Shown one piece after another: positions 1 through 11,787 of a DNA stretch of 64,000 nucleotides. Source of the DNA: Panicum virgatum (taxonomy: Eukaryota; Streptophyta; Magnoliopsida; Poales; Poaceae); the NCBI RefSeq assembly GCF_016808335.1, contig NC_053139.1, positions 19,158,782 to 19,222,781 of the forward strand. Direction: 5' to 3'. Numbering within the stretch: position 1 is the stretch's first letter; each line of letters opens with the position of its first letter. The translations under genes and the position numbers were made by a program. Under the pieces are notes generated by a model that worked only from the letters and a program-made list of their open reading frames with translations, did no database searches and was not told the origin of the DNA.

Positions 1-1690
1 GCCTTTCCGTCGAAGTGGGTGTTAAACTTAGGCTTACGGTAACGGTGACCTTTTTCTAAGTACCGTATGTACCTTAGGTATACGACCTTTCTTGAGCCAT
101 GAAGAAATAGATAGGGCGTGCCGTCCACACATGCTAAACATCCTGTCTTACCCTTGATCTGGCCATTCAAGGAGAAGGCGCTTGGGTAATCGTTGATAGT
201 CGTGATGATGATTCCTCGAAGATAGAAGGATTGCTTCATGTACTCATCCCATATCCATTGACCCTCCCAAAGCTTCGCCATGTCTTCCATCAATGGCTCA
301 AGGAAGACATCTATATCGATACCAGGTTGTTTAGGGCCTTGTATTAAGCAGCATAATAAAAGGTACTTCCTCTTCTGGCTTAACCATGTTGGAAGGTTGT
401 ATATGGTCAACAGCACGGGCCATGTGCTATGTGTGCTAGACCGCTCACCAAAAGGATTCATCCCATCAATGCTGAGCGCAAACCTCACATTTCTTGGATC
501 TTTTGCAAAGTCAGGATACATTTCATCAAACCTTTTCCACTGTGTTCCATTGGAAGGGTGTGCAAGCTTTCCATCCTCCCTCTTGCGTGGAGCAAACCAC
601 CAACTCATTAGCTGCCCAATTTGAGGGGTCGCTAATATATGCCTTAAGCGATCAATGGGGTTCAGGTACCACATGACTTGAGCTGGTATTCTTCTATGCT
701 TCTCATCAAGTCCTAAGCACGTATCTGGCTCTTCTTGTTCTGATGCACGCTTATTCGCGCACTTCTTTCTCTTTGTGCCCTTGCTCATGCCTTCCTCATC
801 TTTGTTGCCAACAAAAGCATCGTTTGTCTTGAACCGACGGCACCACATTTTGGGCATTTCTCCAACTTTTCGTACTCATTTCAGAACAGCACACAATGTT
901 TCGGACAACCATGTATTCTTTTCACACCCAATGCCAAAGGGCTAATGACCTTCTTTGCGTGATATGTGTTGGAAGGCACAAAGTTTGGCTTCGGAAGTAA
1001 ACCTAATAACAAACATAGCAGATCGTTGAAGCTACTGTCAGACCATCCATACTTTGCCTTCAGAATGAGCAGCTCGATCACAAAACGCAGGACCGACCAA
1101 TGCATTGGACAACCCTTGGACTTTTTGTATAGGCTCTGCTTCGATGCCTTCTTTACCTCCCCAAAATTCTCTAGCCCTTTAGTGCTCGCGAGTAGAACAT
1201 CAGCCTCAAGGTGTAGCAACATTTCGTCTAGATCATCTGCATCGCTAACATCATCAACGATAATGTTGTCTAGACTATCTGTATGTTGGACACCATGACT
1301 ACCACCACCCACAAAACCCTCGTCTTCTCTGTCTGAATCCATTATGTCCTGATCAGCATCGTAGAACTCATCATCATTGTCATCCCCAACGCCACCAATG
1401 ATCTCATTTGTGACATGGCCAGGTTTTCCTATAACATCAGAAGATTCATTCTCACCATGATGTATCCAAACCAAGTAGTCTTTAATGAAGCCTTCAATGA
1501 TCAGGTGTGATCTGATGGTCATAGGGTATGTCCAAACATTTTGATTCTTGCAGGTCCTACAGGGGCAGCGTATACCCGGAACTTTTGTAATCGATGCATG
1601 CTTCTTCGCGGCTCCAATAAAATTGTCCAATTCGTGACGGAAAGACAAATCCGTGTGTGGCATATCATACATCCATGACCGACGATCCAT
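1..1690 (-). pseudogene. TNP2-like CACTA transposase (N-terminal part, degenerate)
   Basis: The minus-strand reading frame from ATG at 1690 begins MDRRSWMY and carries the transposase-associated N-terminal domain with a CPCRTCKN Cys cluster and the IRSHLIIEGFIKDY segment typical of CACTA TNP2 proteins. An acidic low-complexity stretch follows (about 1240-1400). A stop at 881 interrupts the frame. Further left, the frame continues with the TNP2 core: WWFAPRKREDGKLAHP, then DPRNVRFALSIDGMNPFGE (about 430-520), then STHSTWPVLLTIYNLP and GPKQPGIDIDVFLEPLM. The Asp in SIDGMNPFG is the likely first catalytic acid of the transposase_21 core. TNP2 binds and cuts CACTA ends in the nucleus. More stops between 620 and 880 make this a pseudogene. 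The C-terminal part lies outside the window. Confidence 0.85.
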
Positions 1691-2220
1691 CTATATAAAT
1701 TTTGTGTGGAAGCACAATATCAGACATATATACACATTTTAAACAAAAACAAGTAAAGGTTACACATATATCTAGATCTCATACCTTACGCCAATTTCGA
1801 AGAGTTGTAATTAAAATTAAATGCACCAAGACCTTTTCCGAAGTTCGAAGACAACCTATGCATACGAGAGTAAAGCTAAATTGAGTAACAAATCCTAAAT
1901 ACACATATATCTAACTTACATACCTAGAAAAATTTCCCTTTTATAGCTATACTATTCATCCTATTTTTTTTGGAAATAATACCATTATCATATTCACTTT
2001 TTTGATAGTTATATATGAATTAATCCATGAAAGTCAATTTGAACATAGGGAAAGTGTAGGCCTTACCTCAATGGTGTGGAATCTCCAAGGAAAATGAGAG
2101 CAAAACCTCCCCTCCCTCATTTTCAATCTTTGGAGGCCATTGTTGGCCTCCAAGCTCCTCCACTGAGCATTGTGCAGATCTGCCCGAGGAGGAAGAAGAT
2201 ATATATATGGAAGAGGTTAA
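1691..2220. other. CACTA 5' untranslated/promoter region
   Basis: AT-rich sequence upstream (on the minus strand) of the transposase ATG. No coding potential was seen on either strand. It presumably holds the transposase promoter and 5' leader. Confidence 0.5.
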
Positions 2221-2549
2221 CAGAGGTGGCTCATATCATGGACTGCCTCTGAAAATAAGTTAACAGAGGCGGCTCATATAATCCACCGCCTCTGGTAATA
2301 CTCCATTAGCAGAGGTGGTGGATTACACGGACCGCCTCTGCTAATAGACATTTTCAGAGGCGGTGGATTATACCAGCCGCCTCTGATAATTTCAGAGGTG
2401 GCTGGTATAGTCCACCACCTCTGAAAATAGATTTGCAGAAGCGGTGCATAAGGTGGGACCCACACTTAAAGATCAGAAGCGGGTGGTAATTCTCCACCGC
2501 TTCTGATGTAAATATGGAGGCGCTTCTGCAACCCCTTTTTGTACTAGTG
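2221..2549. repeat. CACTA subterminal palindromic repeats and terminal inverted repeat
   Basis: At least six near-identical motifs of the form CAGAGGCGGTGGATTA...CCGCCTCTG start at about 2221, 2263, 2310, 2355, 2393, 2436 and 2474. Most are themselves imperfect palindromes, so each can pair with itself. In En/Spm elements, arrays of short subterminal repeats on both strands bind the TNPA-type protein. The outer 14-20 bases form the terminal repeat. Confidence 0.85.
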
Positions 2550-2778
2550 ATATTTTTATAATTTAAAATGAATTAATTATAAATTGTTAGATATTAAATG
2601 ATATTTTATACTATTAAAATAAACAGAACACCACCGTACGATACCACTTTCAACAGGGTGTTGGGTGGTATTTGTCCGGTTTGGCTAGTTCGAGGTTCCA
2701 GCTTACCCGTTTCATAGTTGAGGGTTGAAAATCAAACGACCGTAACAATTCAAGGTTGTAAAATGGACTTATCCCATT
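2550..2778. other. Host or older repeat DNA between CACTA end and LINE
   Basis: AT-rich up to about 2630, then a stretch (2640-2778) whose wording on the minus strand (a run of 'ggacttat... caaccctcaactatgaaacgg' type sentences) resembles the ends of older grass repeats. A loosely similar stretch occurs at 43540-43700. No gene seen. Confidence 0.35.
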
Positions 2779-2790
2779 ACTATAATAGTA
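2779..2790. repeat. LINE target-site duplication, left copy
   Basis: ACTATAATAGTA, repeated exactly at 34458-34469 right after the LINE poly(A). A 12-bp duplication of variable sequence next to poly(A) is what target-primed reverse transcription leaves. Confidence 0.9.
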
Positions 2791-2815
2791 CAGGAGCCCG
2801 ACGTGTGGAGGCAAC

Positions 2816-4476
2816 ATGCACGCTTGCTCTCGCTCCGCCTCCCCCCGCGGGGCCGCCGACCCATCCTCACCACCGCTTGCCACTCCAGCGTCGGTGTCCA
2901 CCCTCAACCCCGATGCCACACCTTTCCTAGGTTCGGTAGAGAGCTCAGAGAAGCTGCAGCTGAGCAGTGGTTCATCCCAGGGAGATCTTTCGGATGATGA
3001 ATATATCTCGCCATCTTTTGCGGAGGTCGTTGCCGGCATTGATAAAGGGAAGAAGATTGCTTCGGAGGTCGTCACCGGCATCGATAAAGGAAAGAAGATT
3101 GCCTCGGCGGTGGTGGCTCCTCGTTCCTCACTGGTGGGTTGTGGGTTCATGGCGGATGCTAGGCGGGGCTCCTTGCGGCCTTCATGTCGTCTCTCGCCAG
3201 AGGGTCATGGCCCCTTGATGGGTGCCGGAGGAGGATCCCAGCTGCCTCCCCCTCCTCCTTTGCACCGTGCGCCTGAGGTGTCTCATCGTGGTGCAAGGTT
3301 GCCCCTCCCTACGAGGCAACCACAAGATGATGGGTGGACGGAAGTTGCACCGCGTCGTCGCCGCTCCCCCCTTGTCTTCTTGGACGCAAGGCAGAGCTCA
3401 ACCTCGCTCACGGCCAGTGCCGAAGGAGCTTGAGGGTCGTTGTTGGAACTGCCTTAGCTCGGATCATGTGGCTGCGGCCTACAGGAGGGCATCTCGTTGC
3501 TTTTGGTGCCTGGAAGGTCATCGCGCTAAGGAATGCTGGCGGCCTCGTCGTCGTTCCTGCGCTGGAGGGCGGGAGCAGAGCCCCAAGAGCTCCCACTCCA
3601 CCGCCGCTTCATCAGATAGCACTGCATCGGCTCGATCGGGTTCCACAGGGTTGGCGGGTGCTTGGACATGACCTGGATGGCTTCAGCCGCCGTCACTGCA
3701 ATCGTCGGCCATAAAGATGGATGAGCACAAGGTTGTGCTGGATGATGTCATCTTCATCGCATGCACCGCTACGTTAGACACGGAGGAGGTACGGCTGTCG
3801 CTAGCCTTGGTGGCCACGATCGGAGGTACGTGCCCGCCTGTGTCGGTGGATCAGGTCGCGCAATATCTGGAAGTTCTTCATGGGGTGGATCAACTGGCTG
3901 GTATCCAGCGAGCGATGCCGGAGGACTTCTTGGTTACATTCAAGGACAGAACATCCATAAAGTGTGTCCTTCATGGGCCACCGCCACCTTCACCTCCATT
4001 CAGGCTGATCTGGAAGAAATGGAGCAGACAATCCATGGCCGTTGCGGACTCCCTGCGGTTCAAGGTGCTGCTAGTACTGCGGGGCATCCCTGCACATGTT
4101 TGGTCTCTAGACACAGCGCAGTGGGTGTTATCGTGTTAGGACCAGCATGCACTAAGATTGAAGCAACACCGGAGATGGCAAGAGGGGCTGATCTTAAGAA
4201 GTTTGTGGTTGCAACATGGTGTTTGCATCCGGATCACATTCCCAAAGAGAGGTGGGTTTGGGTTTAGGAGCCGGTGAAACCCCATGAACCGGGCAACCTT
4301 TACCTCAAGCCGGAAGAGATCATCCATTCTAATCTTGTTTGTTTGAAGTACAAGGTGCTAATTGAGTTGATCGAGTTCCAAGACTGGACCATGCCGGAGA
4401 ACAGCAGTTTGTCAAGTTTTCGTGGTTCTTCTGATGATGACGAGTTTGGTGGTGACCGACATTCAAGTTGGCAACC
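2816..4476 (+). pseudogene. LINE ORF1, 5' part: zinc-knuckle / DUF4283-like nucleic-acid-binding protein
   Basis: The ATG at 2816 lies 25 bases inside the element. The N-terminal part is low-complexity and Pro/Ser/Arg-rich, with a 14-codon tandem duplication (EVVAGIDKGKKIAS followed by EVVTGIDKGKKIAS, 3023-3106). After a frame change near 3400 come two zinc-knuckle-like motifs, CWNCLSSDHVAAAY (the last Cys is replaced by Tyr) and CFWCLEGHRAKEC (CX2CX3HX4C), at about 3440-3540. From 3717 a DUF4283-like domain follows (segments FLVTFKDR, LRGIPAHVWSL and, in another frame, LKKFVVATWCLHPDHIPKE). Plant LINE ORF1 proteins coat the element RNA. Several frameshifts disable it. The reading stops at 4476, where the gypsy LTR begins, and resumes at 17157. 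Confidence 0.8.
4472..4476. repeat. Gypsy copy 1 target-site duplication, left copy (CAACC)
   Basis: CAACC directly precedes the 5' LTR and is repeated at 17152-17156 directly after the 3' LTR. Confidence 0.93.
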
Positions 4477-5693
4477 TGTTATCACCATAAATTAACAAGG
4501 TTAATTAATGGGCTGCAAGCGAGTTGGGCTTAAAGCAGGAATTAAAGAAGGCTTGTGAATCGGCTCCTGCATGAGTATTTGGGCTGTGTGGGCCATGTAT
4601 CTTTAGATTTAGTTGAGTTTGGATTAGAGATCAAGTCCGATTTGGACACGTTAGTTTAGATTGTTTTCCAAGTCTCCGGACTATAAATATGTACCCTATG
4701 ACATTCGTAAAGAAAGAGAATGTCATCATGTTTTGCAACAACACCTTAGCGCACCACCACCCCTAATTCTAGGGTTTCATCCAAGTAAGCGGCATGCTGC
4801 CCTAATCACTTCTTGCGATCGGGGCAGCATTGTTCTTGCCTTTACCTTGGTATTACTCGTACTGAAGCATTTTTGATGGCGAGTAGTACTAGTTATCCTG
4901 ATGTTCGTAGCATGACCTTTAGTAGATCTATTATGCTCTTGTTGTTTATCATCTACGAATATCATGTTATTTCTACGTGATCATGTATTAATCTTAAGCT
5001 AATTCTCGTTGCGTAGAGTTAGTTGCATAGAGATAACACCCTACTTCTTTTCTATCTAGTAGATCTAATCTATTATGGTTCATTCTTATACTTATGAATT
5101 GGCTTAATATCTGCTAGGTTAGGCCTTGCAAACGGGTTGGACGATCCGGCAGCGTATTAGATGCTTTGCCTTGATCTTAATGGGGATTAATCCGGGAATC
5201 GGCTTTTGCTTATTCTTAGGCCTCTATTCTGGTTAAAGTATGGTTATCTATTACGTTCGTTAGGCTTAACTATGTGTAGGATATTCTGATCTAGCATTGA
5301 GGCTTTACCATCGTGGATTGGATTAGCTAGATTTAACCAAAGCAGTTCCTGCAGTTATTTGCTTTATCCATTGATGTTCGGATATATAGATCTGATCCGA
5401 CACCGGGACTCGATTGGCTCTTTGAAAGCTGATGCAAGAGTCGTCCCGGGGAGCCGACCATGGCTCGGACTAATATTTACACGTGTTTGTGCATGCAGGC
5501 AAATCGTCGAAAGCACGTTCGCACCTTCCTGATCGGGTATAGGTCAGGTGGCACGCCCTGCATCTCCGGAAGTGTCGGCGTGTGCCAGGATCAGGGCCGT
5601 TGACCAAGGGACTGGTGCCAGCCAGCGCCCCGGCAGCCTCCCGGCTCTTCGTGTTGCTTGTCGCTACTCGCCGGTGGGTTTTGACCGACAACA
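4477..5693 (+). repeat. 5' LTR, gypsy copy 1
   Basis: 1217 bp, TGTT...AACA. It contains a TATA-like CTATAAATAT at 4681, shared by the other LTRs of the family (about 16139 and 47963). The likely transcription start is therefore shortly after about 4710. Short reading frames inside it are not supported as genes. Confidence 0.95.
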
Positions 5694-5698
5694 CATTC

Positions 5699-5716
5699 TG
5701 GCACGCCCGGTGGGAC
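5699..5716 (+). promoter_or_regulatory. Primer-binding site, gypsy copy 1
   Basis: TGGCACGCCCGGTGGGAC lies five bases after the 5' LTR. Its TGG start pairs with the CCA end of a tRNA. The identical sequence sits at the same spacing in copy 2 (48981-48998). The tRNA was not identified. Confidence 0.75.
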
Positions 5717-5743
5717 ACTTCAGCAACAACATCCACTGCCGCG

Positions 5744-7224
5744 ATGACTGGACCTCACAACCAAGCGCCCGTTCCGCCGGTCACCAAACCTATCATGTAG
5801 GAAGAGCTGACTCCTGAACACCAGCAGAAGTATGATGAAATCAAAGCTCAGTTCGAAGCCGATCTCATCGGCTCTTTCGAGAGGACCCGTAGCCACAGCA
5901 TCAGGTGGAAGGGGTTCTCACCCGAAGGCGCTCTCGACAACTTTGACCTGTCCGTACCGTCAGAGGAGCGCACAAGGGCCCTGCGCTAGGCGATGAACTA
6001 CATGGTGGCTCACACGCTTCATTGGCACTCAGAAAGCCTGGTGAATGAGCTCGAGCATGTGGCACATCGCGTCATCCATGAGGTGATCGAGAACCAGTAC
6101 TCCCCATCGGGACCAATCCTGGGTAGTCACAGAGGGGAAGCCCCACTGCAGTGTAGGCCACCAGTATCATACTCGCTCACGACTCTAGGACCGCAGAGTT
6201 TGCCGATCTACGTCGTCTACAAGATCGGCGGTCACCCCGGGGTGGGCCAATTCCTGAGCGAGCCACCTAAGGAGATCTCGCACGGCTACATGTGTGTGTA
6301 CATACCTGACAACATCAACCCAACACGTGCGGGGCAGCTGGTGAGTACAGGAGAAACAGGCATGGATAGCGAAGTACGCTACCGGGCCGAGTGCTGAGCC
6401 CTCGGCCCCAGGAGTTCTTAGTGTGGAGCAGGTCGGCGCAATACTAAGGGACCAGTTCAGCATCCTGCCCAAGAGAAAGGCGATCGGCTATTCCAAGCCG
6501 TATCCAAGTGACTACGACTTGATCCCGTTGCCACCCAAGTATCGGCTCCCGGAGTTCACCAAATTCAGCGGGTCAGAAGGAGCCAGCTCCATCGAGCATG
6601 TGAGCCGATACCTAACGCAGCTCGGGATGATTTCAGTATCGGATCCTCTGAGAGTCCGGTTCTTCTGCCAATCTCTCATGGGCTCAGCTTTTGGATGGTA
6701 CACGTCATTGGCCCCAGATTTGATCCGTACTTGGAGGCAGCTGGAAGATAAGTTCCACACCCAATATCACTCAGAGGCTGCTGAAGCCGGGATTGCCGAC
6801 CTCGCCCAAGTCAAGCAGAAGCGAGGGGAAAGTGTGTCAGAGTACGTACAACATTTCAGAGAGGTTAAGAATCGATGCTACTCGTCGCGCATCATAGAAA
6901 AGGAGGCAGTCGATTTGGCAGTCGATCAAGGATCTGGCTTTTCAGTTGGAATTCACCTCTCTGGCACACATGGTGCAGAAGCTCACGGCGTATGAATACT
7001 ATCACCCTGAGCTGTACCAGGAAAAATTCAAGTGCCATGTGAATATGGCCCAAGCAAATGATTCTGATGATTCTGGCAGGGAACAAGAAGTGGCTGTGGC
7101 AGAATGGACCCGGGGGGCATACCCCGTCTCGTGCAAGTGGGTCAAACAGAAGGGGCTTGTGAAGGGCTTTGACTTTGATGTGGCCAAGGTAGAGCAGATA
7201 TTCGATCTACTGCTCAAAGAAAAG
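5744..7224 (+). pseudogene. gag polyprotein region, gypsy copy 1
   Basis: The ATG at 5744 begins MTGPHNQAPVPP. The reading runs through EELTPEHQQKYDEIKA, a short N-terminal domain, then (from 5993) MNYMVAHTLHWHSESLVNE. The retrotransposon gag capsid domain is at about 6423-6920 (LPPKYRLPEFTKFSGSEGAS, FGWYTSLAP, FHTQYHSEAAEA, VSEYVQHFREVKNRC). Gag forms the virus-like particle in the cytoplasm. Lesions: a TAG near 5800, a TAG at 5987 (also present in copy 2), an internal deletion of about 17 bp near 6340 relative to copy 2, and another near 6925. The frame ends at TAG 7225, again shared with copy 2. Confidence 0.85.
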
Positions 7225-7227
7225 TAG

Positions 7228-8838
7228 TTGAAGCTCCTAGAGAATCACAAGCTACCAACGACGCAAGAGCTGCAGGGGAGACCGTACTACAAGTGGCACC
7301 ACTCGTTCACCCATGCCACGAGGGACTGCAAGGAGCTGTGTCGGCAGATCCAATCGGCTATTGAGCAAGGATGATTAATTCTGGCCCAACACATGATGAA
7401 GGTTGATAGTCAACCGTTCCCACAGGCTAACGTGGTGGAGCTGTCGGATTTTAGTCCTACGGGCCAGAATTTTGCGTTCCAGATTAATATGGCGGGGCCC
7501 ATACGCTGCTGTGGCGAGCAGAGGAGAGAGGTCGATTCTGGCAAACGGCCCCAGGATGAAGACGAGTCAGGGCAACAACATATTACTGAAGAACAAGTGT
7601 GTCACATCTGTAATTAGCTCCCAGCTTCCAGTCGGCTTCGTGAAAAATACGAGTATTAGCACAAGCTGCGTCGCCGGTATGAGTCGGAAGAGGAGGAGTA
7701 CGAGCACCGCACGGGGAGGACGCTGGGGAGGCGCCAGGCTATACGCGACCACTGGCATTGCCCGTTCTTCATGTACTGTTGGAATTCCTGCATGAGCCGA
7801 TTGCCTATTATCGATGATTGCCTAGAATGCAGGCCTCGGGCACTCCAGACAGGCGAGATGTCAGTGTTCCGGCGCTTGGGGCCCAAAGCGCGTCACGACG
7901 ACCATGTTGAGCAGCCATCCAGGGGTGATCTTGAGCTCGAAGGAGAAGATAAGTATCATCGTCCACGATGGTGTCCTGACGGACTCAGTCGCTCGCAGAA
8001 GCACAAAGTGCAGCGCTTACGCAATCTCGAAGAGGTGGAAGCAAGGTACCTCGACGTGCTAAGAAAGGCATGTCCAGATCTCATGGAGCAAGTCAGGCAC
8101 CCGCGAAGGGCGGAAAGGCACCCTTCAAGGAGGGAGTGGCGCCCCAAGCAGCCAAAAGCCAATGAGAAGCCATTGGCTTATGTGAATATGGTGATCGTGC
8201 TCCCATCAGAGTTTCGGGCACCCCAACCAGAGGAATTGGCCGTCGCACAGCTGGATCTTGGCCCCTAGCTGATCATCTTCGAGAAGCCAAAGGAAAAGAG
8301 CTACAAGCACCTGAAGGGATTATATCTCAAGGGCCTCATCGACAGCAAGCCTATGAACAGGATGTTGGTCGACACTGGCGCCGCAGTCAATTTGATGCCG
8401 TATTCGGTGCTGCGCCGATTAGGGCGTTCTTCTGCCGATCTTATCAAGACCAATGTGATGGTCAATGATTTCAACGGGCAACCGTTGGAGGCAAAGGGAG
8501 TCCTCAATGTGGAATTGACAGTTGGCCGCAAGACAGTCCCGACCTCATTTTTCATCGTCAACAGTAAGAGTACGTACATAGTGCTGCTTGGGAGGGATTG
8601 GATTCACGCCAATTGTTGTATTCCTTCCACAATGCATCAGTGTTTGGTCCAATGGGATGGCGACGAAGTGGAGGTGGTCCGTGCAGATGACTCCAATAAG
8701 GTTTCGCTCGCAGACATGAACGCCTAGGATGCAGAAGGACAAGAGCCGATCTCAGGAGTTGTGCTGGAAGACTGTGATCGGATCGAAGTGACAAAAAATG
8801 GGCTGAGGCTGGTCTTATCCACTGGCCTCACAAAGTAA
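7228..8838 (+). pseudogene. gag C-terminus and aspartic protease, gypsy copy 1
   Basis: After the stop at 7225 the reading continues with a His/Cys motif of the YxKWHHSFTHATxxCKEL type near 7290, a charged linker, and an Arg-rich segment (7860-8160). The protease is at about 8300-8730: LVDTGAAVNLMPYSVLRRLG carries the D-T-G active site (near 8370) and LLGRDWIHANCCIPS the C-terminal G-R-D-W hallmark of Ty3/gypsy proteases. Stops at about 7615, 7658, 8266 and 8727 break the frame; several are CAG-to-TAG when compared with copy 2. Confidence 0.8.
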
Positions 8839-8994
8839 ACACATTCTGGCACGCTACGGAATTCAGCAGGATTAGAGAGGCCGGTCCCAGCGACCGGCCC
8901 CAAAAAATAGATAATTTTTATTTGGATTTGAAACTGTTACATTATGTACAAACAATAGCCTGCTCTGGTAGTTGGTCAGTTACTGAGCATTCAG

Positions 8995-11753
8995 TTGATC
9001 AACACAGCTGCCGGTCACAAAATGATGAGCTTTATGGATGGTAATGCCAGCTACAACCAGATCTTCATGGCCCTAGAGGATATAAACAAGACCGCGTTCA
9101 GAGTACCAAGCACGGTCGGCTTGTTCGAGTACTTGGTTATGACCTTTGGATTGAAAAATGCTAGTGCAACGTATCAACGCGCCATGAATTACATTTTTCA
9201 TGATCTCATCGGCAAACTGGTAGAAATCTACATTGATGATGTCGTAGTCAAGTCCACATCGGCTGGGGGACATCTGGAAGATTTGCGTCAGGTCTTGGAG
9301 CGGACTCGAAGGTTTGGGCTCAGAATGAACCCAAAGAAATGCGCCTTCGGTGTATCGGCCGGTCAATTCTTAGGATTCCTGGTGCATGAACGGGGAATCG
9401 AGATCGGCTTGAAGAGTCAAGAAGCTGTAAGGACAATGAGGCCGCCTACTACGAAGAAAGAGTTGCAGAAGCTCATCGGCAAAATCAACTTTGTCAGACG
9501 ATTTATCTCCAATCTGTCTGGGCGCATCGAGCCGTTCATAGGTTTGGTGAAAATCAAGTCTGATGATGAGTTTCACTGGGGGGCAGAACAACAGCGGGCT
9601 TTCGATGAGATCAAAGAATATCTATCAAAGCCTCCAGTGTTGATTCCTCCCTAGCAAGACAGGCCTTTCTACGTGTACCTACCCGTGGGTGACACTTCCA
9701 TTGCTTCGGTGTTAGTTCAGAAGCACGACGGCCAGGAGATGGTGGTTTTCTACCTTAGCAGGCACATGTTAGATGCCGAGACCGGGTATCCCGAGATCGA
9801 GAAGCTTTGCCTCTGTTTATTCTTTACATGCACAAAGCTTCGTCATATTTTTCTCTCGGCAGAAACGATTGTCATCTACAAATTGGATGTCATAAAGCAC
9901 ATGTTGTTGGCTCCCGTTCTAAAAGGCCGGCTCGGAAAGTGGATGTTTGCGTTGTTAGAGTTCTAAAAGGCTGGCTCGGCGAAGGCAGTCAAAGGACAGG
10001 CACTGGCGGATCTCGTTGCAGACAGGGTCAGCACCGATGTGGCTGCACTGTTTATACGTGCCTGGGACATGTTTTTTGACGAATCGGCATGCGATGATTG
10101 GTGCAGTGTGGGAATTCTTTTGGTATCGCCTCGAGGGGTGACTTATTCCTTTTCCATCAGGGTGACTACTCCATGCACCAATAATTCAGTAGAGTATGAG
10201 GCCATTCGCAAAGGGATGGAATTACTCCTGGAAGCGGGTGCAGAAGCGGTGGAAATATTTGGAGATTCGAAGCTGGTGATTTCTCAACTCACGGAAGAGT
10301 ATAGGTGTGAGAACGAGGCCCTTTTTCCGATATGGATGCAGTGCCGTGAGTTGATGTCACAATTCAGGTACATTAATTTCCACTGGATACGCAGGACTCT
10401 GAACAATGAAGCCAATGACTTGTCACATATGGCTTTCGGGTACAAGAAAACAGCTGATGGGGTCGATGTAGAGGTTCAGTTTCTAGAACCTGGAGATTGG
10501 AGAGCCGATATCTTCAATTATTTGAAGGATTCGGCTCGGGGGCCACCCAGAAGGATAAGACTCAAAGCTATGAAGTATGTTCTAATAGGGGACGATATGT
10601 TCAATAGGACTTTGGAAGGACTGCTGCTTAAATGTCTGGGACCTTCAGAGTTGAATCGGCTTTTACATGAGATTCATGAGGGAGCCTGCGGTACTCATAA
10701 ATCGGCTCATAAGATGAAGTGGCTAATTAGGCGATTGGGATATTACTGGCCTACCATGCTTGAGGACTGCTTCAAATATTACAAGGGATGTCAGGCATGT
10801 CAGAGATTTGGCAAGATTCAGATGGTGCCGGCGTCAGTAATGAATCCTATCATTAAGCCATGGCCATTCAGGGGTTGGGCCATGGATATGATTGGCCAGA
10901 TCAACCCGCCATCCAACAAGAGTCACCAATGGGTGTTGGCTGCTACGGATTATTTCACGAAATGGGTAGAGGTGGTACCCATGAGGTCGGTGGCATCAAA
11001 AGATGTGATCAGTTTTGTTAAAGAGCACATCATTCATAGGTTCGGGATTCCCCAGACCATTACGACCGATGGAGGATCGGTCTTTATATTAGAAGAATTT
11101 AGGAAGTTCGCCGATGACACGGGGTTTAAGCTGATCAGATCATCCCCATATTATGCCCAGGCTAATGGACAGGCTGAAGCATCCAACCAGAGGCTTATCA
11201 AGCTGATCAAGAGAAAGATCGATGAATATCCTAGGCGCTGGCATGAGGTGTTGTCAGAGGCTTTGTGGGCATATCGTATTTCGTGTCACGGATCCATCAA
11301 GACGTCACCATACCATTTGGTCTACGGTCAAGACGCTGTGTTGCCATGGGAGATCACGGCTAGATCGAGGCGTGTTGAGTTCTAGAATGATCTGACGGCT
11401 GAGGAATATGCAGCCTTGATGAGCGACAACATGGAGGATCTTACAGAGCTGAGACTTTGGTCACTGGAGAAGATTAAGGAAAACAAGGCTAAAGTCGCTC
11501 GTGCATACAACAAAAAAGTCAAGCCAAAAAATTTCTAGGTTGGAGACCTGGTTTGGGAGGCAGTGTTACCATTGGGGACTAAAGATAGAAAGTATGGTAA
11601 GTGGTCTCCAACTTGGCATGGGCCGTACAAGGTTGATCAGGTCTTGCCTGGAAATGCATACATGCTTGAGGAATTGGATGGTGTCAAGTTTCATGTGGCT
11701 GTCAATGACCAACACCTCAAGAAATATTTCCCGAGCATGTGGGAAGGCGAATG
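8995..11753 (+). pseudogene. pol: partial reverse transcriptase, RNase H, integrase, gypsy copy 1
   Basis: RT starts abruptly at INTAAGHKMMSFMDGNASYNQIFMA and includes VEIYIDDVVVKS with the YIDD catalytic pair. The fingers part present in copy 2 (KKDGRWRVCVDFRDLN) is missing, so RT is deleted at its N-terminus. A second RNase H type domain follows from about 10069 (MFFDESACDD, SVEYEAIRKGMELLLEAGA, GDSKLVISQL). Integrase has the HHCC zinc finger (about 10670-10810), catalytic Asp in WAMDMIG and TTDGGSVF, and Glu in GQAEASNQ. A C-terminal segment reading KYGKWSPTWHGPYKVDQ ends at 11753. Stops at 9652, about 9964, 11384 and 11537, mostly CAG-to-TAG, disable it. Confidence 0.9.
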
Positions 11754-11787
11754 ACAAGAGCCGATGAAATCCATCTGGCTGTATTAT

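Larger units (their letters stand above)
1..2549 (-). mobile_element. CACTA (En/Spm) DNA transposon, 5' end, truncated by window start
   Basis: The right boundary is a classic CACTA terminus: read on the minus strand from 2549 it begins CACTAGTACAAAAAGGGGTT. Inside it lie subterminal palindromic repeats, and then a leftward TNP2-type transposase gene that runs off position 1. The three bases just outside (2550-2552, ATA) would be half of the 3-bp target duplication, but the other end is outside the window so this cannot be tested. The transposase has in-frame stops, so this copy looks inactive. Seen: terminus, repeats and transposase motifs. Inferred: that all belong to one element. Confidence 0.88.

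Noticed and set aside
2221..2549. CRISPR-like array of spaced repeats
   Set aside because: Units are palindromic, unevenly spaced, and sit next to a CACTA terminus in plant DNA, so they are transposon subterminal repeats.
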